NCBI RefSeq assembly: GCF_024448895.1
Contig: NZ_JAMOIC010000012.1
Coordinates: 62,001-126,000, forward strand
Direction: 5' to 3'
DNA length: 64,000 bases
From: Stutzerimonas stutzeri
GTDB taxonomy: Bacteria > Pseudomonadota > Gammaproteobacteria > Pseudomonadales > Pseudomonadaceae
This document shows positions 50,076 to 59,532 of this stretch, piece after piece. A program made the translations under genes and the position numbers. Positions within the stretch are counted from its first letter, which is position 1. The number at the start of each line of letters is the position of its first letter. Below the pieces are notes generated by a model that was given only the letters and a program-made list of their open reading frames with translations, was not told the origin of the DNA and searched no databases.

Positions 50076-51521
50076 ATGCAATGGGAAACCGTGATCGGGC
50101 TGGAAATTCACGCACAGCTCGCGACCCAGTCGAAGATCTTCTCCGGCAGCGCCACCACCTTTGGTGCCGAGCCCAACACTCAAGCCAACCTCGTTGACCT
50201 CGGCATGCCGGGCACCCTGCCGGTGCTCAACGCCGAAGCCGTGCGCATGGCATGCAAGTTCGGCCTGGCGATCGATGCCGAGATCGCCGAGAAGAACGTC
50301 TTCGCGCGCAAGAACTATTTCTACCCGGACCTACCCAAGGGCTACCAGACCAGCCAGATGGACCACCCCATCGTCGGTAAGGGCTTCCTCGACATCACCC
50401 TTGAAGATGGCTCGCAGAAGCGTATCGGCATCACCCGTGCGCACCTCGAAGAAGACGCCGGCAAGAGCCTGCACGAAGACTTTCAGGGCATGAGCGGTAT
50501 CGACCTAAACCGCGCCGGTACGCCGCTGCTGGAGATCGTCTCCGAGCCGGACATTCGCTCTGCCAAGGAAGCGGTTGCCTACGTCAAGGCCATCCACGCG
50601 CTTGTGCGCTATCTCGGCATCTGTGACGGCAACATGGCTGAAGGTTCGCTGCGTTGCGATTGCAACGTCTCGGTTCGGCCGAAGGGGCAGGCCGAGTTCG
50701 GCACCCGCGCAGAGATCAAGAACGTCAACTCTTTCCGCTTTATCGAGAAAGCGATCAATCACGAAGTGCAGCGGCAGATCGAGCTGATCGAAGACGGCGG
50801 AAAAATCGTCCAGGAAACTCGCCTGTACGACCCGAATAAAGACGAAACGCGCTCGATGCGCAGCAAGGAGGAAGCCAACGACTACCGCTACTTCCCCTGC
50901 CCCGACTTGCTGCCGGTGGTGATCGAACAGAGTTTGCTCGATGAAATCCGCGCCAGCCTGCCGGAGCTGCCGGTCGAGAAGCGTGCGCGTTTCGAACGGG
51001 AGTTCGGCCTGTCCGCCTACGATGCCGACGTGCTGGCAGCCAGTCGTGAGCAAGCCGACTTCTTCGAAGCGGTACAGCGGGTCTGCGGCGACGCCAAGCT
51101 GGCCGCCAACTGGGTCATGGGCGAGCTGTCCAGCCTGCTCAACAAGGACAATCTCGAGATCGAGCAGTCGCCGGTTTCGGCCGAGCAGCTAGGCGGCATG
51201 ATTCAGCGCATCAAGGACAACACCATCAGCGGCAAGATCGCCAAGATGGTCTTCGAGGCGATGGCTGCTGGCGAAGGTTCGGCGGACGAGATTATTGAGA
51301 AGAAGGGCCTCAAGCAGGTCACCGATTCGGGCGCCATCGAGAAGATGCTGGACGAGGTGCTTGCTGCGAACGCCGAGCAGGTCGAACAGTACCGCGCCAG
51401 CGATGAAGCCAAGCGCGGCAAGATGTTCGGGTTCTTCGTCGGTCAGGCGATGAAGGCCTCCAAGGGCAAGGCGAATCCAGGCCAGGTGAACCAGCTGCTG
51501 AAGAGCAAGCTTGAAGGGTAG
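50076..51521 (+). CDS. gatB: Asp-tRNA(Asn)/Glu-tRNA(Gln) amidotransferase subunit B
   Basis: A 481-residue subunit that activates and binds the mischarged tRNA. It has [22 protein letters not shown] at the start, the PGTLPVLN loop, the [18 protein letters not shown] segment and a C-terminal YqeY-like tail domain ([39 protein letters not shown]). It follows gatA by 11 bases. Confidence 0.98.
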   Translation: MQWETVIGLEIHAQLATQSKIFSGSATTFGAEPNTQANLVDLGMPGTLPVLNAEAVRMACKFGLAIDAEIAEKNVFARKNYFYPDLPKGYQTSQMDHPIVGKGFLDITLEDGSQKRIGITRAHLEEDAGKSLHEDFQGMSGIDLNRAGTPLLEIVSEPDIRSAKEAVAYVKAIHALVRYLGICDGNMAEGSLRCDCNVSVRPKGQAEFGTRAEIKNVNSFRFIEKAINHEVQRQIELIEDGGKIVQETRLYDPNKDETRSMRSKEEANDYRYFPCPDLLPVVIEQSLLDEIRASLPELPVEKRARFEREFGLSAYDADVLAASREQADFFEAVQRVCGDAKLAANWVMGELSSLLNKDNLEIEQSPVSAEQLGGMIQRIKDNTISGKIAKMVFEAMAAGEGSADEIIEKKGLKQVTDSGAIEKMLDEVLAANAEQVEQYRASDEAKRGKMFGFFVGQAMKASKGKANPGQVNQLLKSKLEG

Positions 51522-51585
51522 AACCCAACGGGTCTAGGACCGGCCATTCGAGCATTAGTACTCGAAGGCCAGATAGGCAAAAGCT

Positions 51586-51629
51586 GGCTGAACGCAGCAA
51601 TTAGTCGCTGTGATTGCGCGCGTTCAGCC
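51586..51629. repeat. Inverted repeat downstream of gatB
   Basis: GGCTGAACGC (51586-51595) pairs with GCGTTCAGCC (51620-51629), with an inner GCAAT/ATTGC pairing. It may be a transcript end structure; there is no T run. Confidence 0.5.
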
Positions 51630-51807
51630 GGTAGTCTTCCGCCGGCACGCCCAAGTGCGCAGCTTCTCACTGACCGTCAAAGCGGCCGTACTAATCAAAG
51701 CCTGATCACACCTGATCGGGGCAAGTGAACGGCCACGCGCCCTGGCGCTCCAATCCAGATGAGGAAAAACAGTTACTGCTGCCTGATCCGCTCAGGAAGG
51801 ATTGCTC

Positions 51808-52188
51808 ATGCAAACCAGAATGCTGACCGTCCCGATCCTGCTCGCTCTCGCTGCCGGTTGCGGCGAATCACCGGAAGCGGATGCCAACGAAAGCACCCTT
51901 ACCCAGAAGGGCAAGGCGTCCTACTACGCACGCAGCTTCCACGGCGAGCAGACAGCTAGTGGCGAAACCTTCAATCAGAACGAGCTGGTAGCGGCGCACA
52001 AAACGTTGCCGTTCGACACCCGCGTGCAGGTTACGAATCTGGAAAACGGCAAGAAGGTCACTGTTCGGATCAACGATCGAGGGCCCTTCAAACCAGGGCG
52101 CATCATCGATCTTTCTCGGGTCGCAGCTAACCGAATCGACCTGCTCGAGGATGGCATCGCCCCTGTCAAGATCGAGGCGCTTGACTGA
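51808..52188 (+). CDS. RlpA-like double-psi beta-barrel lipoprotein
   Basis: A 126-residue protein with a lipobox (LAAGC, Cys about residue 18) and an RlpA-type barrel (GKASYYARSFHGEQTASGETFNQNELVAAHKTLPFDTRVQVTNLENGK ... VRINDRGPF, IIDLSRVAANRI). RlpA of P. aeruginosa is a septal lytic transglycosylase; this shorter protein lacks the SPOR domain, so septal targeting is doubtful. The ATG at 51808 has AGGAAGG upstream. Confidence 0.85.
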   Translation: MQTRMLTVPILLALAAGCGESPEADANESTLTQKGKASYYARSFHGEQTASGETFNQNELVAAHKTLPFDTRVQVTNLENGKKVTVRINDRGPFKPGRIIDLSRVAANRIDLLEDGIAPVKIEALD

Positions 52189-52216
52189 CCATCCTGACCA
52201 TTGCTGAGGAGCTTCA

Positions 52217-53299
52217 ATGAGTTTGATCACATTGGCCTATCTGGTCGGTGGGCTGGTATTGCTGGTCGCGGGTGCGGAAGCATTAGTGCGCGGCGCTTCC
52301 AGGCTGGCGGCACGTTTTGGTATCTCGCCGCTGATCATCGGCCTGACCGTGGTTGCCTTTGGTACCAGCGCGCCGGAAACAGCGGTGAGCATCCAGGCCT
52401 CGCTCAATGGCAGCGGGGATATCGCCGTCGGCAACGTGATCGGCAGCAACATCGCCAATATCCTCCTCATCCTGGGTCTCTCCGCGCTCGTCGCGCCGCT
52501 GGTGGTTTCGCGACAACTGGTCCGTCTCGACGTACCGGTCATGATCGGCGCCGGTTTGCTGACCTTCGGCCTGGCGTGGAACGGCCAAGTCAGCCGGCTC
52601 GACGGCTTCATCCTCTTAGCGCTTTTGCTTGCGTACACCGCCTTTCTGGTAATCGTCAGCAAGCGAGAAAAGAGCCGTCAGCAGGATGAGTTCGTCGACG
52701 AATACGGTGCCGATGAAACCGCCAAACCTTTTGGCTGGGTCTTCCAATTGTTCTTGGTACTGCTCGGCCTGGGATTGTTGATCGTCGGCTCAAACTTCTT
52801 GATCGAGGGAGCCGTGGCGCTGGCACGTGCGCTTGGTTTATCCGAGCTGGTCATCGGACTGACCGTGATTGCTGTCGGGACGTCCATGCCGGAACTCGCG
52901 ACATCCTTGATGGCGGTGTATCGCGGCGAGCGCGACATCGCAGTGGGCAACATCGTCGGCAGCTGCATTTTCAATCTGCTGTTGGTGCTCGGGGCCGGCG
53001 CTGCGATTTCGGCTGATGGCCTGTCCATTTCACCCAATGCGCTGGCGTTCGATCTCCCGGTCATGCTCGCGGTCTTCGCCGCCTGTTTGCCAATCTTCTT
53101 TTCGGGATACCGGATCAATCGCTGGGAAGGCTTGATGTTCTTCAGCTATTACATCGCCTATACCCTCTACCTGGTGATGTTCTCCACAGGATTACCGGCG
53201 ATCGAACTGCTGCGCCACGCAATGACTTGGTACGTATTGCCCTTGACCGCCGTGACGCTTTTGGTGATCTTCCTGCGCGCTTTGAAGCATCAGCGCTGA
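52217..53299 (+). CDS. Calcium/sodium antiporter, YrbG family (copy 1)
   Basis: A 360-residue inner-membrane exchanger with ten spans in two inverted halves. The alpha-1 repeat is GTSAPETAVSIQASLNGSGD with VGNVIGSNIANI; the alpha-2 repeat is GTSMPELATSLMAVYRGERD with VGNIVGSCIFNL. The usual GSN of alpha-2 reads GSC here (Cys at residue 250), at a position near the ion site. The second copy follows 37 bases downstream. Confidence 0.88.
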   Translation: MSLITLAYLVGGLVLLVAGAEALVRGASRLAARFGISPLIIGLTVVAFGTSAPETAVSIQASLNGSGDIAVGNVIGSNIANILLILGLSALVAPLVVSRQLVRLDVPVMIGAGLLTFGLAWNGQVSRLDGFILLALLLAYTAFLVIVSKREKSRQQDEFVDEYGADETAKPFGWVFQLFLVLLGLGLLIVGSNFLIEGAVALARALGLSELVIGLTVIAVGTSMPELATSLMAVYRGERDIAVGNIVGSCIFNLLLVLGAGAAISADGLSISPNALAFDLPVMLAVFAACLPIFFSGYRINRWEGLMFFSYYIAYTLYLVMFSTGLPAIELLRHAMTWYVLPLTAVTLLVIFLRALKHQR

Positions 53300-53336
53300 G
53301 CTGTTTCGTTTTCGTCCTAATTGGAGCGTTCCCATC

Positions 53337-54425
53337 GTGTCCGCGATGACTTTTGTATATCTGATTGCTGGCCTGGTCCTGCTGGTTGCAGGCGCTGAAG
53401 TACTGGTGCGGGGCGCGGCCAAACTGGCGGCTCAGTTCGGCATCCCCCCACTGATCATTGGCCTGACCGTAGTTGCGTTCGGAACCAGCGCGCCGGAGAC
53501 AGCCGTGAGCGTGCAAGCCGCTCTCAATGGCAGCGGAGATATTGCCATCGGCAACGTGCTGGGCAGCAACATTGCCAATGTGCTGCTGATTCTCGGGATG
53601 ACTTCGCTGATCGCGCCGCTGATCGTTTCCCGTCAGCTGATTCGTCTCGATGTGCCGATCATGATCGGAGCAAGCCTGGTCACCTACGCGTTGGCGTGGG
53701 ACGGTTCGCTTAGCCGTCTGGATGGAGCGCTGCTGTTCTCGGCCGTGGTCGGCTACACGCTGTTTCTGATCATCAGCAGTCGGCGCGCCAGTGCAGCCGC
53801 CGCGGCAGATGACGAATTCGCCAAGGAATTCGGCCTCGACGAAACGCCAAAACCCTATGCGACCCTGATCAATGCCGCGCTGGTTGTCGTGGGTCTGGTG
53901 CTGCTTGTTACCGGTTCCAATTTTCTCGTCGAAGGCGCCGTTTCGTTGGCGCGGGCACTGGGCCTGTCGGAGCTGGTGATCGGCTTGACGGTAATCGCCA
54001 TAGGGACGTCGCTGCCGGAGCTGGCCACATCAATACTCGCCGCCATCCGAGGTGAGCGCGACATCGCCGTGGGCAACATCGTCGGTAGTAATATCTTCAA
54101 CCTGCTCTGCGTGCTGGGGCTCGCATCCTTGGTGTCGCCGGCAGCTATCAGCGTAGCGGCCAGCGCCCTGGCTTTCGACTTCCCGGTCATGATCGCAGTC
54201 GCCGTGGCTTGCCTGCCGATCTTCTTTACCGGCTATGCGATCAACCGCTGGGAGGGACTGCTGTTCCTGGCCTACTACGCGGCCTATACCGGCTACCTGG
54301 TCATGGTTAGCGCCGGGCGACCGTTCGCCGAAACTTTCGGCGATGCGATGATTGGCTATGTTGTTCCGCTTACTGCGGTGACCCTGCTGGTCGTGGCCAC
54401 CCGCTCCTGGAAAAAGCAGCACTGA
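53337..54425 (+). CDS. Calcium/sodium antiporter, YrbG family (copy 2)
   Basis: A 362-residue paralogue of the preceding gene with alpha-1 GTSAPETAVSVQAALNGSGD/GSNIANV and alpha-2 GTSLPELATSILAAIRGERD/GSNIFNL, both in standard form. The GTG start at 53337 (MSAMTFVYLIAGLVLL) aligns with copy 1 (MSLITLAYLVGGLVLL); an ATG three codons later is the alternative. The pair arose by tandem duplication and has diverged. Confidence 0.88.
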   Translation: MSAMTFVYLIAGLVLLVAGAEVLVRGAAKLAAQFGIPPLIIGLTVVAFGTSAPETAVSVQAALNGSGDIAIGNVLGSNIANVLLILGMTSLIAPLIVSRQLIRLDVPIMIGASLVTYALAWDGSLSRLDGALLFSAVVGYTLFLIISSRRASAAAAADDEFAKEFGLDETPKPYATLINAALVVVGLVLLVTGSNFLVEGAVSLARALGLSELVIGLTVIAIGTSLPELATSILAAIRGERDIAVGNIVGSNIFNLLCVLGLASLVSPAAISVAASALAFDFPVMIAVAVACLPIFFTGYAINRWEGLLFLAYYAAYTGYLVMVSAGRPFAETFGDAMIGYVVPLTAVTLLVVATRSWKKQH

Positions 54426-54503
54426 AGTGACGAGCGCCCGCGACAGTGACGTGACTCAACCTCCTGATGGGTCTAGTCAGGCAGCAACGACACGGCGCGG
54501 GCG

Positions 54504-54929
54504 TCAGCCCTCACGCACCTGAGATCGCGGCAGCTCCAAGACTTGCGCGGTCTGTTCTTCATCGCTCATGCGGCTGAGCGTACCTTCCACGACGGCACCG
54601 TTCTCCATGCTCAAATGGCGATAGCGGATATTGCCGCGTACGCGTGCATTGGAATGCAGCTCCAGTAGATTTTCGACCATCAGGTCGCCGACGATGGTGC
54701 CGTCGATCAGGGCATCGTGACTGCTAACGCTGCCCTCGATCCGCCCCTCAGCACTCAGCGCCAACAAACTGCGCGTACCGGCCTTGTGCTGGACGTTGCC
54801 CTTTACCGTACCGTTTACCTTCAGCCCGTCCTCGAACTCAACGTCGCCGCTGAGGGACAAGTTGCTCGATATCAGGCTTGAGAATTGATCGACGGTGATC
54901 TGCGACACCGGCTTTTTCTTGTTGAACAT
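54504..54929 (-). CDS. Bactofilin (polymer-forming cytoskeletal protein)
   Basis: A 141-residue bactofilin: a short polar N-terminus (MFNKKKPVSQITVDQFSSLISSNLSLSG) and a right-handed beta-helix core with the repeated GxVxGxV pattern (GLKVNGTVKGNVQH, AEGRIEGSVSSHDALIDGTIVGDL). Bactofilins form filaments that place wall enzymes. It is downstream of a coiled-coil membrane protein and an M23 peptidase on the same strand. Confidence 0.92.
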   Translation of the reverse strand: MFNKKKPVSQITVDQFSSLISSNLSLSGDVEFEDGLKVNGTVKGNVQHKAGTRSLLALSAEGRIEGSVSSHDALIDGTIVGDLMVENLLELHSNARVRGNIRYRHLSMENGAVVEGTLSRMSDEEQTAQVLELPRSQVREG

Positions 54930-54946
54930 CTGTACCTCCAATGGAA

Positions 54947-55291
54947 TTAACGAGACTTCTTCTGCTGCTGTAAGAAGGCCAGGTCGGTCTGCAGGCGCTC
55001 GATCTGGGCGGACAATCTAGTAATCCGGCTGAGCAGCTGCTCCTGCGTGGCTTCGGCTTCCTGTTCTTGCAGTCGGCTCTGGCTGAGCGCCACCTGTAGC
55101 ACTTGATTTCGATTCATCAACTCTGCGATCTGGCGGCCATGATCGGTGCCATCTTCCCAGCGCAGATAAAGCAGACCCGCCAAAACGCACAGCATCGTGA
55201 GCAACAGCCACAGCCACCGCCGTGGTGCGCGTTCAGCCACGAGCCGGTGCTCTGCACGCAGTAATTCTCGAGTGTCGATTGCTCTAGTCAT
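54947..55291 (-). CDS. Single-span coiled-coil membrane protein
   Basis: A 114-residue protein with one span (WLWLLLTMLCVLAGLLYL, about residues 26-43) and a heptad-rich C-terminal coiled coil (about 60-110). No named family is recognised with confidence. Its gene overlaps the M23 peptidase stop by 8 bases and precedes the bactofilin by about 17 bases, so it may link the two. Confidence 0.7.
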   Translation of the reverse strand: MTRAIDTRELLRAEHRLVAERAPRRWLWLLLTMLCVLAGLLYLRWEDGTDHGRQIAELMNRNQVLQVALSQSRLQEQEAEATQEQLLSRITRLSAQIERLQTDLAFLQQQKKSR

Positions 55292-56264
55292 CGGCCTGGC
55301 CAACAGCCCGTTCCAGGTCGCCGAGGGCAAGGAAGCGCTGCGGGTCGACGAACCGGCCCTTGTGCAGCACTTCGAAGTGAAGGTGAGGGCCGGTCGATCG
55401 CCCAGTGGAACCGACGGCACCGACACTCTGCTCCGGCGTTATTACTTCGCCCTTGCGTACCAGGATTTTTGACAGGTGGGCGTAGCGAGTCACCAAGCCG
55501 TTCCCGTGGTCGACCTCTACCAGCTTGCCGTAGGCACCGCGATATCCGGCGAAGCGTACCCGTCCGCCAGCAGCGGCACGAACATCCGCGCCGGATCGCA
55601 GCGCGAAGTCCACGCCTGAGTGAAAGGCTGGCTGCTTGCGGAAAGGGTCGATGCGGTTACCGAATGGCGAACCCAGACGCGCCTGATCAACCGGTCTGCG
55701 AGAGGGAATCGCCATGAGCGCGGCGTTACGTTCAGCGACACGCTGCATCATGTGGTCGAGTACTTCGCGTATGCAGCGGGCTGACGTTTCGGTGTGTTCC
55801 AGGTCAGCCAGCGATACGCTGCCTGCCTCCACCGACAAAGCGCCAGAGCAAGTCTGTGGCGGCAACAGCACGCCGCCCTGCCCTTCGCCGCCTCGAGCCG
55901 GACGCTCTGGCGCCAGCAATGGAAGAAGCGTGGGATCGAGTGCAGAAAGCTGGGCATTCAGGGCGCGCTGCTCGCCCATCATCTGCTGCAGCGCCAGCAC
56001 ATCGGACTCCAGCGACTTGAGCCGGCCCACCACCTTGCCGACACGGGCGATGGCGAAACTACCCTCGACGTCAGCGGCGGGCGCTTCATGAATGACAGCT
56101 TGAGGGGCAACGTCCTGGTCTCGTCCAAACCAGACGCCACCTGCAAAGGTCCCGACATTCAAAAGTAGCAGCAGCGCCAGACCAGGGCCAAACCTGCGAC
56201 GCAAACTGACGACGCGGTCAGCGTCGCGGGTCAGCGACCGGCTCGTCGGTGTGAATAGCGACAT
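55284..56264 (-). CDS. M23-family (LytM-type) metallopeptidase
   Basis: A 326-residue membrane-anchored peptidase with a span at about 27-47, a helical region (70-190), and a LytM domain from about residue 195. The zinc ligands are H215 and D219 (HSGVDF) and H296, with H294 in the conserved HLHF motif. It probably cuts peptidoglycan cross-links. It leads a gene set with the coiled-coil protein and bactofilin. Confidence 0.9.
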   Translation of the reverse strand: MSLFTPTSRSLTRDADRVVSLRRRFGPGLALLLLLNVGTFAGGVWFGRDQDVAPQAVIHEAPAADVEGSFAIARVGKVVGRLKSLESDVLALQQMMGEQRALNAQLSALDPTLLPLLAPERPARGGEGQGGVLLPPQTCSGALSVEAGSVSLADLEHTETSARCIREVLDHMMQRVAERNAALMAIPSRRPVDQARLGSPFGNRIDPFRKQPAFHSGVDFALRSGADVRAAAGGRVRFAGYRGAYGKLVEVDHGNGLVTRYAHLSKILVRKGEVITPEQSVGAVGSTGRSTGPHLHFEVLHKGRFVDPQRFLALGDLERAVGQADD

Positions 56265-56494
56265 GATGCGAATCCCCAAAACAAGGTGCCGGCCCGTGAG
56301 GTGGGCCTTGGAATGTCGCGGGGAAGATGAAGGAAAACGTTATTCTTTTCTGAGGTCTGATGACCGATTACGGACCTGACGATGCTGCCATTGATCGGAA
56401 AAACAAAGCAGATCACAGCACGCTTGCCATGAGCACGTCCGCAGTCGGCAATCAATCGGCAACGACCTTGCTCGAAACGAAGCGGATGCCTGGT
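56265..56494. other. Intergenic stretch between the M23 peptidase and AEC transporter genes
   Basis: About 230 bases that hold the M23 promoter region and the AEC transporter 3' end. No gene or clear terminator was seen. Confidence 0.3.
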
Positions 56495-57436
56495 CTAGAT
56501 CCAGCCGACCCAACCAAGCAGGAAGAGTCCGATATTCACGCTCAGCGCAGCCATCAATGTGGTGATCACGATAATGACCGCCGCCAGCTGATGGTTGGCA
56601 TTGACTGCTCGCGCCATGACGTAGCTCGCCGAGGCTGTGGGACTTGCGAAGTAAAGAAACAGGATGCCCAGGTCCGCGCCCCGGAAACCCAGTAGCCCGG
56701 CGCCCACCGTCGCCAATGCGGGCAGCCAGAGCATTTTCATCATGCTCGAACTCATTGCCGTGCGGCTGCTCTCGCGCAAAACGGACAGGGTCAGCGTGCC
56801 GCCGATGCAGATCAGTGCCAGCGGTAAGGTCATCTGCGCGAAGTAGCGCCCCGAAGTCAGCAACCAGTCCGGCAGCGGGACCTGCCAATAGGCAAAGGGA
56901 ACGGCGCTGGTAACGCCGATGACGAGGGGATTTCGCAGAATGCTGAGCAGAATCGCGCCGGCACTAACGCGCCCATTCGGGTTGTAGATGGCCAGAATCA
57001 GCGCCGACAGGCTGTTGTAGACCAGGATCACGATGCCAGCCAGTACGCCGCCGAGCGATAGCCCGTAATCCCCGTAGAGGCTGGTTGCCAACGCCAGACC
57101 GACGATGCCGTTGTTGCCCCGGAACGCGCCTTGGACATACACGCCACGGTCCGCGACTGGGCAGCGCCACAGAGCCCATGCCCACGCCAGGAAGAACATC
57201 GCAACGGTGGCGATGACGTAATAGGTCAGCAAGGCCGGCTGCAGTGCTGCGTCGAGGTCGGCATTGATGATGGACAGAAACAACAGTGTCGGCATCGTGG
57301 CCTTGAAGACCAGCGTCGAGGCAGTCTGTATGAACGCTGCATCGATCCAGCCCAGGCGTTTGAGCGCCACACCGATGAACAGCATGACGAAGACTGGGGC
57401 CGTAATGCCCAGGGTCTGGATGGCGACGGACAACAT
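56495..57436 (-). CDS. AEC (auxin efflux carrier) family transporter
   Basis: A 313-residue protein with ten spans in two five-helix halves, typical of the AEC family (bile/arsenite/riboflavin-type fold). FKATMPTLLFLSIINA, GNNGIVGLALATSLYG and the C-terminal FRGADLGILFLYFASPTASASYVMARAVN motif are recognisable. The family exports or imports organic acids; the substrate here is unknown. The ATG at 57436 is one of two nearby choices. Confidence 0.85.
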   Translation of the reverse strand: MLSVAIQTLGITAPVFVMLFIGVALKRLGWIDAAFIQTASTLVFKATMPTLLFLSIINADLDAALQPALLTYYVIATVAMFFLAWAWALWRCPVADRGVYVQGAFRGNNGIVGLALATSLYGDYGLSLGGVLAGIVILVYNSLSALILAIYNPNGRVSAGAILLSILRNPLVIGVTSAVPFAYWQVPLPDWLLTSGRYFAQMTLPLALICIGGTLTLSVLRESSRTAMSSSMMKMLWLPALATVGAGLLGFRGADLGILFLYFASPTASASYVMARAVNANHQLAAVIIVITTLMAALSVNIGLFLLGWVGWI

Positions 57437-57534
57437 GGACAAACTCGGGACGAAGAAGCCGTCCTAGGTTAGCTGCAGATACGTCAAAAGCTGGAAGCGG
57501 CCCGGTATCCGCCCGCTTCCAGCTCGACGGAGAG

Positions 57535-58095
57535 TTACCGCCTGACGGGGCGCTTTTGCAGTTTGCGCTGCAAAGTCCGTCGGTGCATGCCCAGCGCGCG
57601 CGCCGTAGCAGAGATGTTGCCATCGTGCTCGGTGAGTACCCGCTGGATGTGTTCCCACTGCAGGCGATCTACCGACATCGGGTTTTCGGGGACCAGGGTG
57701 TCCAGATCGGCGTGCTTGGAAAGCAGTGCTGCCAGCACGTCATCGGCATCGGCCGGCTTGCAGAGATAGTTGCAGGCACCGCGCTTGATGGCCTCGACGG
57801 CAGTCGCGATGCTCGAATAACCGGTGAGAATCAGGACCTTCATTTCCGGGTCCAGCTCAAGCAGCTTGGGCAGCAGCACCAGACCGGAATCGCCTTCCAT
57901 CTTCAAGTCCAGGACCGCGTAATCCGGCAGATCCTGCTTTGCCATTTCCAGGCCTTCTTCAGCTGAGCCAGCAATGCTGACATGCAGGCCGCGGCGACTC
58001 ATGGCGCGGGCCATGACGCGGGTAAAGGTCGGGTCGTCGTCCACCAGCAGCAGATGGGGCTGTTCTTCGCCGTCGTGCTGCAGCTCTTCGGTCAT
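57535..58095 (-). CDS. roxR: Redox response regulator, RegA/PrrA/RoxR type
   Basis: A 186-residue response regulator with an N-terminal receiver (acidic pocket DDD at 19-21, phosphorylated D63 in YAVLDLKM, Lys in CKPADADDV) and a C-terminal Fis-type helix-turn-helix (LTEHDGNISATARALGMHRRTLQRKLQKR). RoxSR responds to respiratory inhibition in Pseudomonas and controls terminal oxidases. It lies next to its sensor kinase. Confidence 0.93.
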   Translation of the reverse strand: MTEELQHDGEEQPHLLLVDDDPTFTRVMARAMSRRGLHVSIAGSAEEGLEMAKQDLPDYAVLDLKMEGDSGLVLLPKLLELDPEMKVLILTGYSSIATAVEAIKRGACNYLCKPADADDVLAALLSKHADLDTLVPENPMSVDRLQWEHIQRVLTEHDGNISATARALGMHRRTLQRKLQKRPVRR

Positions 58096-58127
58096 GTTTG
58101 CATTCCTCGCGTATTGATCACGTCGGG

Positions 58128-59384
58128 TCAGGCCCGCACAGAGCCATGTGGCAAGCGTAATTCAGTCAGGGTGCCACCATCTTCGTGATTGTAAAGTTTC
58201 ACAGTACCACCGGCGCGCGTGACGCTCGCCTGGCTCAGGAAAAGACCAAGGCCGAAACCCTTGCCCTTGGTCGTGATGAAGGGTCTGCCGATCTGCTCGG
58301 CGATAGCCAATGGCACGCCGGCGCCGTGGTCCCGAATGGTCAGCTTGATCCATTGCGCATCCCAGTCCAGGCGAATATCGAGATTGTCCGGGCTGGCATC
58401 GGTGGCGTTATTGAGCAGATTGAGCAGTGACTGACCGAGATCCGCGGGCGGCATCAAGCGCGGCGGGGAGCCTTTGCCAAGGCATTGGAAGCGATAGGTG
58501 GCCTCAGGATGCATCAGATGCCAGCGCTGCAGCACGGACTCGACCCATTCGCGGGCGGTCTGCTCGACGATGGCCTGCCGACGATCTGCTTCAGCTGCGC
58601 GAACCAGTTGCCGAAGGCTGTCCTTGCACAACTGAACCTGGGACTGCAGCAACGCCAGGTCTTCACCGAGCTGCGGCGACTCCTTGTGGTCCTGGCGCAA
58701 TTCCTTGAGCAGCACACTCATGGTCGCCAGCGGCGTGCCCAGCTCATGAGCTGCACCCGCGGCCTGAGTCGCCACCGCCAATAACTGCTGATCCCGCATG
58801 CTTTCTTCACGGCGCTGTGCCTGAAGCTGTTCCTGACGCCGAAGCTGTTCAGCCATGCGTGCCACGAAAAAGGTAATCAGCGCAGCGGCCAGCGCAAAGC
58901 TCAGCCACATTCCGTAGACCAGCAGCGTGGTTCGATCCACTGGCGGTGCGATGACTGGGTCGTACCACACCAGCATCAAGGTGTAGCCCACCAGCGCGAG
59001 GCCCGAAAGCACCACTGAATACAGCCAAGGCAGCGTTGCCGCCGCAATGGTGAGCGGCACCAGGTAATAGGACACGAAGGGGTTGGTCGAGCCGCCCGAG
59101 TAATACAACAATGCGCTATGGATCAGCAGATCGGTCGCCAGATGCACAGCATATTCGAGCTCTGTCACCGGCCATGGGCCGCGCAGGCGTAACGCCGTAC
59201 CCATACAGATCAGCGCCGAGATCCCGAGGGTAACTGCCAGATGAAACCACGGCAGGCCGAACATCTGCGTCGCGTAGGCGAGCCCGACCGCACCGGCCTG
59301 TGCTGCCAGCACGAGGATGCGAATCAGGGTAAGCAGACGGAGGTTCTGACGGCTGGCCGACAGCAGGTGAACGGATGCGTGCAT
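58128..59384 (-). CDS. roxS: Redox sensor histidine kinase, RegB/PrrB/RoxS type
   Basis: A 418-residue kinase with six N-terminal membrane spans and the quinone-linked GGSTNPF motif between them, the hallmark of RegB sensors. The phosphorylated His is in AAGAAHELGTPLATMS, with N, G1 and G2 boxes (LLNNATDASPDN, DHGAGVP, GKGFGLGLFLSQ) in the ATPase domain. The ATG at 59384 (MHASVHLL) gives the normal length. It is cotranscribed with roxR and divergent from the SIMPL gene. Confidence 0.92.
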   Translation of the reverse strand: MHASVHLLSASRQNLRLLTLIRILVLAAQAGAVGLAYATQMFGLPWFHLAVTLGISALICMGTALRLRGPWPVTELEYAVHLATDLLIHSALLYYSGGSTNPFVSYYLVPLTIAAATLPWLYSVVLSGLALVGYTLMLVWYDPVIAPPVDRTTLLVYGMWLSFALAAALITFFVARMAEQLRRQEQLQAQRREESMRDQQLLAVATQAAGAAHELGTPLATMSVLLKELRQDHKESPQLGEDLALLQSQVQLCKDSLRQLVRAAEADRRQAIVEQTAREWVESVLQRWHLMHPEATYRFQCLGKGSPPRLMPPADLGQSLLNLLNNATDASPDNLDIRLDWDAQWIKLTIRDHGAGVPLAIAEQIGRPFITTKGKGFGLGLFLSQASVTRAGGTVKLYNHEDGGTLTELRLPHGSVRA

Positions 59385-59532
59385 GGGGTCTCCAAAGGTG
59401 CCGCGAGTATAACCAAGCCGCCTGAAGCACAGCCGATCTGCGTCAACGCGACGCACGAAAAACTGCGCAGTAACAATCAAAAGGATAAAGTCTGCTCGCC
59501 GCACCGCTGGTGCAATCGACTCAGGAGCTTTC

